Notes under the pieces: model-generated
The model's input: only the letters and a program-made list of their open reading frames with translations
What the model was told of the DNA's origin: nothing
The model's database searches: none
From: Acidobacteriota bacterium
Lineage (GTDB): Bacteria; Acidobacteriota; Terriglobia; Versatilivoradales; Versatilivoraceae
Length of the DNA: 6,368 bases
Direction of reading: 5' to 3'
Assembly (NCBI GenBank): GCA_026706225.1
Contig: JAPOZE010000133.1
Span: 1-6,368, forward strand
Made by a program: the position numbers and the translations under genes
In this document: positions 1-4,423 of the stretch, one piece after another
Position numbering within the stretch: the stretch's first letter is position 1
How the letters are laid out: each line of letters begins with the position of its first letter

Positions 1-18
1 ATCCCTGGCGGGAAGGCC
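1..18 (+). repeat. 18-bp direct repeat, copy 1 (cut by window edge)
   Basis: The first 18 bases (ATCCCTGGCGGGAAGGCC) occur again, identically and in the same orientation, at 1073-1090. The match may extend left of the window, because the second copy directly follows the right arm of a large inverted repeat. To the right the copies diverge at once. A looser echo (CTTTTCGC followed by GCTCATG) lies at about 30-43 and again near 980-994, so both places may carry pieces of one dispersed repeat family. The identity is seen directly; the family is inferred. Confidence 0.6.
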
Positions 19-109
19 ATCGAGCGCCTTTTCGCGCTCATGGTGGATGCGTGTGCCTCCGTGTAGCGTTGTGACCTTGTTGTTGCTCTATGTGTTGTTG
101 TGTGTTTTT

Positions 110-229
110 ATGTTGCGCCGTGTACCGCTTCCTATCCGCGTCTCTCCCGAAACCCGGCAACGGCTCCAGCGCCTCCGCACCGAGCGGCACCTCTACCTCG
201 GCTACTGGCTGCGCGCCGGCGGACGATGA
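110..229 (+). pseudogene. possible ribbon-helix-helix-like fragment
   Basis: This is a reading frame of 39 codons, or 60 codons if started at the ATG at 47. From the ATG at 110 it reads a basic start, then a short strand-like segment (PLPIRVSPETRQRLQRLRTE) and a second helix containing HLYLGYWLRA. That pattern resembles Arc/MetJ-type ribbon-helix-helix DNA-binding proteins, such as antitoxins and plasmid regulators, which continue with a helix like 'WLRxLIDEALE'. Here the frame stops soon after WLRA. The overlapping frame, shifted by one base, continues with DDEALEEQ, as though an indel near 217-225 split the gene. The 47 start would add a hydrophobic stretch unusual for this fold. No good ribosome binding site is visible before either start. 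It could be chance; the family call rests on pattern only. Confidence 0.25.
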
Positions 230-459
230 GGCCCTCGAAGAACAGAAGACCACAGATGGCCAGAGGCCGAGAGAGGGCAAGGCTGGAGCATGCTCACAAG
301 CCGATATCTCCGATCGGCAGCACGGGCAGCTTGCCATCCCGCTCGACGGTCCCGCAGGAAGAGTCTCCGGGGTCGAACGAATGCAAGACTCGGTCCGCCA
401 GTAACTGTTCGGGCAAGCCGTGGGGAGGGTGGTGTGGTCGGATCGTGTGGGGGCGGGGC

Positions 460-798
460 TCAGCGGTTGAGGGTGCGCTTCCAGTTCTTGCGGAGGGGGC
501 GCAGCCAGATGTCCCTTCTGGGCTTGTCGTAGCGCTTGTTGGTGTCGTAGCGTCCGCGCCCCCGGGTGGCGCCGACGCGGATCCAGCCGGAGGCCCGGTA
601 GACGGCGCCGGTGTAGCGGGGGGTCTCGACGAAGGTCTCGATGAGCACGGGGGTGGTCTTGTAGCGTGCGGTCCGGTCGGCGGGCAGCTGGCGGCGGACG
701 AGGGCGAGGATGTGGGATCCGAGGTTGGGGATGCGGATCCAGGGCAGGATGAGGAAGCGGGGGTTGTCGACGACCAGCGGCAGGTTCTGCTGGCGGGG
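460..798 (-). pseudogene. DUF4338 / DruA-type protein, C-terminal remnant
   Basis: Read on the minus strand from 798 to the stop at 460-462, this gives about 112 residues that match the C-terminal half of the DUF4338 family, which includes DruA of the Druantia anti-phage system and many transposon-associated proteins. Recognisable blocks in order are NPRFLILPWIRIPNL, then GSHILALVRRQLPAD, then VLIETFVETPRYTGAVYRAS, then GWIRVGATRGRGRYD, and a final WLRPLRKNWKRTLNR. The N-terminal half is absent: an in-frame TGA lies at 799-801 and the bases beyond show no family motifs in any frame. The only ATG in this frame, at 648, is in mid-domain. The piece is therefore a truncated relic. It lies about 360 bases beyond the integrase stop on the same strand, so it may be older cargo of the same element or the residue of an independent insertion. 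The family assignment is firm; loss of function is inferred. Confidence 0.8.
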
Positions 799-866
799 TC
801 AAGGACGTGGCGTCGTAGAGGTGTCCGCCTTACAAACGTGGGGCCGGACACCCGGGCCGGACATGA

Positions 867-925
867 GTTCAACCACCACAACGCCTCTCTCTCAGAGGGC
901 GAAGCCCTCGCCGTTGTGGTCGAAC
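867..925. repeat. nested imperfect inverted repeat / hairpin
   Basis: ACCACAACG at 875-883 pairs with CGTTGTGGT at 912-920, and outside it GTTC at 867-870 pairs with GAAC at 922-925, with a bulge of a few bases. Inside the loop sits a second perfect stem, GAGGGC at 895-900 against GCCCTC at 904-909, closed by the triloop GAA. No T-run follows on either strand, so it is not a standard intrinsic terminator. Confidence 0.55.
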
Positions 926-958
926 GCTTCTCCGAAACGCCGCAAGGGAGGGGTGCTG

Positions 959-1068
959 GTGGTGGGAGCGACCCCCGGCTTTTCGCCGCTGATGCGCCAC
1001 GAGAGGGGGCAAGGCCGGACAGGCCTCCGGACACCTTACCCCCCTCGTTTCGGGGTCGCTCCCACCAC
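959..1068. repeat. 17-bp perfect inverted repeat with 76-base interior
   Basis: GTGGTGGGAGCGACCCC at 959-975 is the exact reverse complement of 1052-1068. The interior includes the small palindrome at 1015-1030. The arms could be the termini of a small non-autonomous element of about 110 bases or the base of a structured RNA. No target-site duplication is clear at the outer edges. The right arm ends only four bases before the 18-bp direct repeat at 1073. Confidence 0.65.
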
Positions 1069-1072
1069 AGTG

Positions 1073-1090
1073 ATCCCTGGCGGGAAGGCC
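1073..1090 (+). repeat. 18-bp direct repeat, copy 2
   Basis: This is identical to bases 1-18 and in the same orientation, so the DUF4338 remnant and the RHH-like fragment lie between the two copies. That could mark a duplicated target or a dispersed intergenic repeat. Eighteen bases of identity over one kilobase is unlikely by chance. Confidence 0.6.
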
Positions 1091-1158
1091 GTCATAGCGG
1101 TGGCGAAGCCTGGGTCGGAACACTGACCACAGGGGGAGTTGCGCGCGAGAGGGGCGAC

Positions 1159-2328
1159 TCAGGCAGCGGCCGGTTTCCGGCTCGCGGCCAGGAACTCGGC
1201 CCACTGCTCCATCAATACGCGCCGGCGCCCGAACAGGTCTGAGCGGGCGTAGGCCGCTTCCACCTGGTTGCGGACGACGTGCGACAAGGCCGCCTCCATC
1301 ACCGCATGCGGCGCGTCGGTTTCCTCGGCCGCCCAGTCCCGGAACGACGACCGGAACCCATGCGGCACGGCCGCGATTCCGAGCCCCCGCAGCAACGTGC
1401 TGAGATCGCGGTCCGGCAGGAGGCCACCCGCCGGAGACGGAAACACCAGACCGGAAGAGCTCCCGGTCCGTCCCGCCTCGGCCAGAATCTCCAGCGCTCT
1501 CCCGGACAACGGCACCCGCTGCTCTCTCCTGTGTTTCATCCGGTCTGGCGGAACCGTCCATGTTGCCGCCTCCAGGTCGATCTCCTCCCACCGCGCCCCG
1601 CGCATCTCCCCCGACCGGCACGCCGTCAAGATCAGAAACTCGAAGCCGAGCTTGACCGTCACGGCTGCTTCGGATTGCCGCACCGTCCGAATCGCCCCGG
1701 CCACCTCCCCGTAGGGCAGCGCCTTGAAGTGCCGTGGGATGCTGCCCTGTTTCGGCAGCGCGGCCCCGAGCGCCTCCCCGGCCGGATTGTCCATTCGGTA
1801 GCCTTGGGCAATGGCCCACTTCATCACCGCGCTGATCCGTTGCCTCACCCGCCGGGCCGTCTGCGGCTTGCTGTTCCAGATCGGCGACAGGACGGCCATG
1901 ACATCGGCCGTGGTGATTCCATCCACCCGCATCCGGCCCATCTTCGGGTAGACGTAGTCGCGCAGGCTCGCTCTCCACTGGGCGGCGTGATGGGCGCTTC
2001 TCCAATTCGGCCGGTACATGGCGTACACTTTGCCGGCAGCCTGCTCGAACGTCGGGACGGAGTGGCGCCGGGAGGCCAGGGGATTGCCACCCGAGCGGGC
2101 CAGACGGCGGTTGGAGATGGCCCTCTCCCGGGCTTGGGCCAGGGTCACGAGCCGGATCGAGCCCAGACCCAACTCGCGGCGTTTGCCATGGATAAAGAGC
2201 CGTTGGATCCATTGCTTGTATCCGGTAGGCTTGACCCGCAGGATCAAGCCATGCTCGTCCCAGTAGAGTCCGGGCTGCTCGACGGTGCGGACAAAGGCGG
2301 CGGAGAGTTGCTTGCGGTATCGCGTCAC
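1159..2328 (-). CDS. P4-type tyrosine recombinase / integrase
   Basis: This is a site-specific DNA integrase of 389 residues, counted from the GTG at 2328. It should catalyse integration or excision of a genomic island through a covalent 3'-phosphotyrosine intermediate. Residues 1 to about 85 resemble the DUF4102 arm-binding domain (GLYWDEHGLILRV, then GKRRELGLGSI and a TLAQARERA segment). About 90-185 is the SAM-like core-binding domain. The C-terminal catalytic domain shows the full set: Arg238 in TACRSGEMRGARW, Lys265 in RMKHRREQRVPLS, His323 and Arg326 in PHGFRSSFRDW, His350 in LSHVV, and nucleophile Tyr360 in EAAYARSD. Length is normal and no break is seen. In-frame starts also exist further upstream (TTG 2394, ATG 2391), but they lack a Shine-Dalgarno and would sit almost on the predicted transcription start; the GTG has an excellent one. 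P4-type integrases usually use tRNA or tmRNA 3' ends as attachment sites; none is visible here. The partner island is probably lost or outside the window. Confidence 0.93.
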   Translation of the reverse strand: MTRYRKQLSAAFVRTVEQPGLYWDEHGLILRVKPTGYKQWIQRLFIHGKRRELGLGSIRLVTLAQARERAISNRRLARSGGNPLASRRHSVPTFEQAAGKVYAMYRPNWRSAHHAAQWRASLRDYVYPKMGRMRVDGITTADVMAVLSPIWNSKPQTARRVRQRISAVMKWAIAQGYRMDNPAGEALGAALPKQGSIPRHFKALPYGEVAGAIRTVRQSEAAVTVKLGFEFLILTACRSGEMRGARWEEIDLEAATWTVPPDRMKHRREQRVPLSGRALEILAEAGRTGSSSGLVFPSPAGGLLPDRDLSTLLRGLGIAAVPHGFRSSFRDWAAEETDAPHAVMEAALSHVVRNQVEAAYARSDLFGRRRVLMEQWAEFLAASRKPAAA

Positions 2329-2331
2329 TGG

Positions 2332-2341
2332 ATCACCCCCT
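2332..2341 (-). promoter_or_regulatory. strong Shine-Dalgarno deciding the integrase start
   Basis: On the minus strand AGGGGGTGAT lies three bases before the GTG at 2328, differing by one base from AGGAGGTGAT, the perfect complement of the 16S 3' end. The G-rich core is about seven bases from the start codon. This favours the GTG over the TTG/ATG pair at 2394/2391. Confidence 0.6.
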
Positions 2342-2366
2342 GGGGAATCACCCTGTAGATCACCCT
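2332..2366 (-). repeat. three AGG(G)GTGAT repeats in the integrase leader
   Basis: Read on the minus strand, AGGGTGAT at 2366-2359 and again at 2354-2347, then AGGGGGTGAT at 2341-2332, are spaced 12 and 15 bases apart. The last copy is the ribosome binding site. The others could be alternative ribosome docking sites, binding sites for an excisionase or regulator, or an accident of the repeated GD codons if translation began further upstream. The repeats are seen; a role is conjecture. Confidence 0.45.
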
Positions 2367-2402
2367 TTAAGTCCAGGAATGCCCCGAACATCAATAGACG
2401 CT

Positions 2403-2432
2403 ACTATACCATAAGTAACTCATATCAGTCTA
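2403..2432 (-). promoter_or_regulatory. putative sigma-70-type promoter for the integrase
   Basis: On the minus strand TAGACT (2432-2427) and TATAGT (2408-2403) are separated by 18 bases, with four and five matches to the TTGACA/TATAAT consensus. They lie in an AT-rich patch that stands out from its GC-rich surroundings. Transcription would start near 2396, giving a leader of about 70 bases to the GTG start. Confidence 0.4.
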
Positions 2433-2464
2433 CTTACAACACGTTATCAGATATCTTGGGAACT

Positions 2465-2493
2465 CGCTGGACCCTGTAACGGGGGATGGTCCG
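2465..2493 (+). repeat. possible degenerate CRISPR repeat (weak)
   Basis: This 29-base segment begins exactly 61 bases before the better repeat at 2526, the type I-E period of 29 plus 32. Only 13 of 29 positions match the good copy, but nine of them lie in the last twelve (GGGGATG at 2482-2488 and the final CG), the part that becomes the crRNA 5' handle. The 5' half is unlike a repeat. Chance similarity in GC-rich DNA is a real alternative. Confidence 0.2.
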
Positions 2494-2525
2494 TCTTCAG
2501 CCATTCGGGAACAGTGGTCACCGTT

Positions 2526-2554
2526 GTGTTCGCCGCAGAGGCGGGGATGAATCG
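2526..2554 (+). CRISPR. orphan type I-E-like CRISPR repeat
   Basis: This 29-base sequence begins GTGTTC and ends GCGGGGATGAATCG. It follows the known type I-E repeat pattern of GTGTTCCCCGC, four loop bases, GCGGGG, then ATGAACCG. The stem is C8-C11 (CCGC) with G16-G19 (GCGG) around loop AGAG; position 7 is G rather than C, breaking one stem pair, and the handle carries T in place of C near its end. In reverse translation it gives RFIPASAANT, typical of spurious reading frames through such arrays. No matching repeat occurs 61 bases downstream (2587-2615), and only a weak one occurs upstream. No cas gene is present. It is either the remnant of an array or a solitary repeat-like sequence; the orientation suggests + strand transcription. 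Confidence 0.45.
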
Positions 2555-2665
2555 GAGCAAGAAACAGGCTCTGACAATGACCTTGAAATGATCGACGATT
2601 TCTACCACCGTCCTTTTTACCGATCCTGTTCCGCGCCCCACAAGCCATCCATTCTCACCCCTGAC

Positions 2666-2671
2666 AGGAGG
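2666..2671 (+). promoter_or_regulatory. Shine-Dalgarno AGGAGG of the Sel1 gene
   Basis: A consensus AGGAGG sits five bases before the ATG at 2677. It fixes the start of the Sel1-repeat gene and shows that the gene is built for efficient translation. No convincing promoter could be placed upstream; TTGAAA at 2583-2588 has no good -10 partner. Confidence 0.75.
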
Positions 2672-2676
2672 TCCCA

Positions 2677-3219
2677 ATGTCACCGGTCACACTCTTGTTG
2701 CCACTGATACTGGCCTGGTCGTTGAACCAAGCCCAGGAGCCGGCCAACGCCCCCAGGGAAGCCGCCGACCAAGTAAACCCAGCCGAAGCTTCCCCCGACG
2801 CGGGCCAGGTCACTCCCGAACTGGTGAAGCTATGGCGAAAGCAGGCTGCCGAGGGGGAGGCTCATGCTCAAACCAACCTGGGCGTGCTGTACTCGACGGG
2901 CAACGGAGTGCCGCACGACCCCCGCACGGCGATCAAATGGTTTCGGAAGTCCGCCGAGCAAGGAGACGGATTCGGCCAGCTCATGCTTGCCACAAAGTAC
3001 CTCGAAGGCGACGGTGTGACTCGCGACCCGGTAAGAGGATGGGCCTGGGCCATTCTGGCAGCTGAAGCAGCAGCTGACGATGAAGACGCCCCCCCGCCCG
3101 ACACCTCTGCGGACGACTTGCGCAAGACATTCGAGAAAGACCTGACCCCGGCCGAGGTCAAACAGGTGGAGCAGCTTGCCACCGAACTTCGCAAGAAGAT
3201 CGAGGCCCGCCGGCGCTAG
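2677..3219 (+). CDS. secreted Sel1-repeat protein
   Basis: This encodes a 180-residue protein. Residues 1-19 (MSPVTLLLPLILAWSLNQAQ region) look like a signal peptide, although the n-region lacks a basic residue. About 20-45 is a Pro/Ala-rich linker. About 48-130 carries Sel1-type (TPR-like) helical repeats: a half repeat KLWRKQAAEGEAHAQ, a full repeat NLGVLYSTGNGVPHDPRTA followed by IKWFRKSAEQGD, and a second with LATKYLEGDGVTRDPVRGWA then WAILAAEAA. The tail (about 145-180) is charged and probably helical. Sel1 proteins are protein-interaction scaffolds, often periplasmic; no catalytic residues are seen and no partner can be named. The ankyrin gene follows 118 bases downstream on the same strand, so two repeat-scaffold genes stand side by side. 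The start is supported by AGGAGG. Confidence 0.88.
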   Translation: MSPVTLLLPLILAWSLNQAQEPANAPREAADQVNPAEASPDAGQVTPELVKLWRKQAAEGEAHAQTNLGVLYSTGNGVPHDPRTAIKWFRKSAEQGDGFGQLMLATKYLEGDGVTRDPVRGWAWAILAAEAAADDEDAPPPDTSADDLRKTFEKDLTPAEVKQVEQLATELRKKIEARRR

Positions 3220-3232
3220 GCCCCAGTGGGCC
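3219..3232 (+). terminator. GC hairpin after the Sel1 gene, terminator role uncertain
   Basis: GGCCC at 3219-3223 pairs with GGGCC at 3228-3232 around a CAGT loop, overlapping the last base of the TAG stop. No U-tract follows, so it does not fit an intrinsic terminator well. It may only stabilise the 3' end of the message or weaken read-through into the next gene. Confidence 0.25.
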
Positions 3233-3324
3233 GATAACAGCCAGTATCTCAACCAGGGGAGAATCCACCTCCCGTTCTTAGCAGCGAAATGGCATGGAGT
3301 CGAAGGGACGCCAACCGCTTGGAC

Positions 3325-3330
3325 GAAGGA
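3325..3330 (+). promoter_or_regulatory. ribosome binding site of the ankyrin gene
   Basis: GAAGGA lies seven bases before the ATG at 3338. It selects this start over the longer open frame that runs back into the Sel1 gene, whose extra N-terminus would hide the membrane anchor. Confidence 0.55.
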
Positions 3331-3337
3331 ACCTGCG

Positions 3338-4139
3338 ATGCTTAGAGCCTTGCTGATAGTGTTTCTGGTGGTGTTTGTGCTGCCCTCCGTGGTTGTGATC
3401 GTCCTCTACAGCGGCTACCGGGTGCTGAACTCCATGCACACAACGAGTGTGCTTGAGGATGAAGGCTGCCAGGACAGCACGATCAACCCGTTGGAATATG
3501 CAATGTACGAAGGCAACACGAGGAAGCTTCGCGCCCTGCTGGAGAAAGGTGCAGACCCCAACGAGGAGATTAACTGCCAAGGCCAAACGCCCCTGTTCAC
3601 TGTCCTTTTTTTTCGCTGAGAGCTACCGACCCGACATGATCGTGAACGATAACCCGTTTGATCTTTTGAGTCTGCTTATCCAGTACGGTGCCGACCTTAA
3701 CCGCGTGGACAAGCTCGGCATGACCCCCCTGAATAGTCTGATCATTTCATTCCCCAGGGAAAAACGAGACCTTGAATTGGAGCTGGGAACCGTCCTCATC
3801 AATGCAGGCGCGGACCCATACCTTGCTCCGGAATATCCATGTTTCTGGATCTTCGAGTGTTCTCGTCCTACCCCTTACGAAAATGCCCTGATGCATGGGA
3901 AATTTGCCCTTGCTTCCGCTATCCGAGCCCGGCCGGGACACGTGGACCCAGACAATTTCGCATCCCTCGTGGCAGCGGGAGAGCGGGAACTGATGATTGA
4001 CCGGATTATGGCCTCTGACGACGACCAAGAGACTATGTGCCTCGGGATCGAGTTGTTTTGGAAAGACTCCCCGGAAGGGTTGCTCACCGAAGAGGATCGG
4101 GAGAAGTATCTCAAGGAGTTAATTGAAGCCTTTCCTTAA
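3338..4139 (+). pseudogene. membrane-anchored ankyrin-repeat protein, split by a frameshift
   Basis: Read straight, the frame from 3338 stops at 3617-3619 after 93 codons. Coding sequence then continues in the +1 frame (from about 3615) to the TAA at 4137-4139. Joined with one T removed from the T-run, the product is about 266 residues. Residues 1-30 (LRALLIVFLVVFVLPSVVVI then VLYSGYRVL) form a membrane anchor. Ankyrin repeats follow: NPLEYAMYEGNTRKLRALLE with KGADPNEE; GQTPLFTVLFF joined across the shift to AESYRP and LLSLLIQYGADLNRVDKLG; GMTPLNSLIISF with VLINAGADPYL; and a weaker YENALMHGKFALASAI. A charged C-terminal tail ends in EAFP. The repeat grammar runs on perfectly through the break, so the parts were one gene. 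Ankyrin proteins mediate protein binding; the partner is unknown. The break could be decay, slippage-dependent expression or a sequencing error, and the downstream part shows no other stops. Confidence 0.8.
3606..3613 (+). other. T8 run at the ankyrin frameshift
   Basis: Eight consecutive T follow CC inside the second ankyrin repeat. With seven T, the reading passes from LFF directly into AESYRPDM and restores the repeat; with eight, translation ends at TGA 3617. Runs of this length are known sites of polymerase slippage and replication slippage, and a common site of indel errors in assemblies. Confidence 0.7.
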
Positions 4140-4423
4140 CGCCAGCGAGGTTCCGACAATCTGTACATATGTCAACTATCCGAATACGGACAGGTCTCTT
4201 ATTGTCAGTAACTTGACTAAGACGAGGGCCTGCACGAGGCAAGCCACGGAGCGCCGGCCACATAAGGTGTTTTGGTCAGACCTCGGTGAGGGAGGGCCAG
4301 ATTGGCGGTCGCCCGACTATCCCTAACGGGGCAGGACCGTAGTGCCCTCGGGAATGGCGAAAGTAACAAGCATCGGAGAATCACCCAACCTGTTGGCGTA
4401 AGTGCCAGAAAGCGAGTCACTGC
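4140..4423. other. intergenic region without a recognised gene
   Basis: These 284 bases separate the ankyrin and TlpA-fusion genes. Short frames on both strands show no domain or ribosome binding site. A short palindromic stretch (TACATATG near 4163-4170) and TTGACT at about 4213 are present, but no well-spaced -10 element accompanies the latter. The gap is long enough to hold a promoter for the downstream gene, which argues against a single tight operon. Confidence 0.5.

Larger units (their letters stand above)
799..1158. other. gene-free GC-rich structured region
   Basis: This stretch lies between the DUF4338 remnant and the integrase stop. Long open frames cross it on both strands, but their products are low-complexity Pro/Arg/Ser/Gly sequences with no recognisable domain, as expected from GC-rich DNA. 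It carries a nested hairpin (867-925), a 17-bp perfect inverted repeat (959-975 with 1052-1068), a smaller palindrome (CCGGA/TCCGG at 1015-1030) and the second copy of the 18-bp direct repeat. The density of symmetry suggests a non-coding repeat element or the ends of a lost mobile element. Confidence 0.5.

Noticed and set aside
294..1034. Minus-strand frame of 246 codons over the DUF4338 relic
   Set aside because: Most of it is Ser/Pro/Thr low complexity in the wrong frame for DUF4338. Its last 36 codons (ADRVLHSFDPGDSSCG and on) look somewhat protein-like but match nothing I recognise.
100..1242. Plus-strand frame of 380 codons crossing the DUF4338 relic and the repeat region
   Set aside because: Low-complexity translation antisense to recognisable DUF4338 blocks and running through inverted repeats; no ribosome binding site.
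869..2212. Long minus-strand frame of 447 codons overlapping the integrase
   Set aside because: It lies almost wholly within the integrase gene in another frame. Its product is Gly/Arg/Pro-rich with no domain, whereas the integrase frame has all catalytic residues.
1279..2358. Plus-strand frame of 359 codons antisense to the integrase
   Set aside because: It is a codon-bias shadow: Arg/Pro/His/Gln-rich, no motif, fully antisense to a well-supported gene.
2587..2615. Third CRISPR repeat at the next 61-base step
   Set aside because: The sequence shows no GTGTTC, stem or GGGGATG handle, so there is no continuing array on the right.
2626..2640. CTGTTCCGCGCCCC as another repeat start
   Set aside because: It resembles only the first part of the repeat, is 100 bases from the good copy rather than 61, and lacks the 3' half.
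2430..2683. Two minus-strand frames over the intergenic region
   Set aside because: They run through the CRISPR-like repeat, and one contains RFIPASAANT, a well-known artefact of translating type I-E repeats.
3250..3275. GGGAG/CTCCC hairpin between the Sel1 and ankyrin genes as a terminator
   Set aside because: The stem is only five bases and no T-run follows; it is not distinguishable from chance.
3176..3337. Longer N-terminus for the ankyrin gene starting within the Sel1 gene
   Set aside because: It lacks a ribosome binding site and would bury the membrane anchor; the ATG at 3338 has GAAGGA at good spacing.
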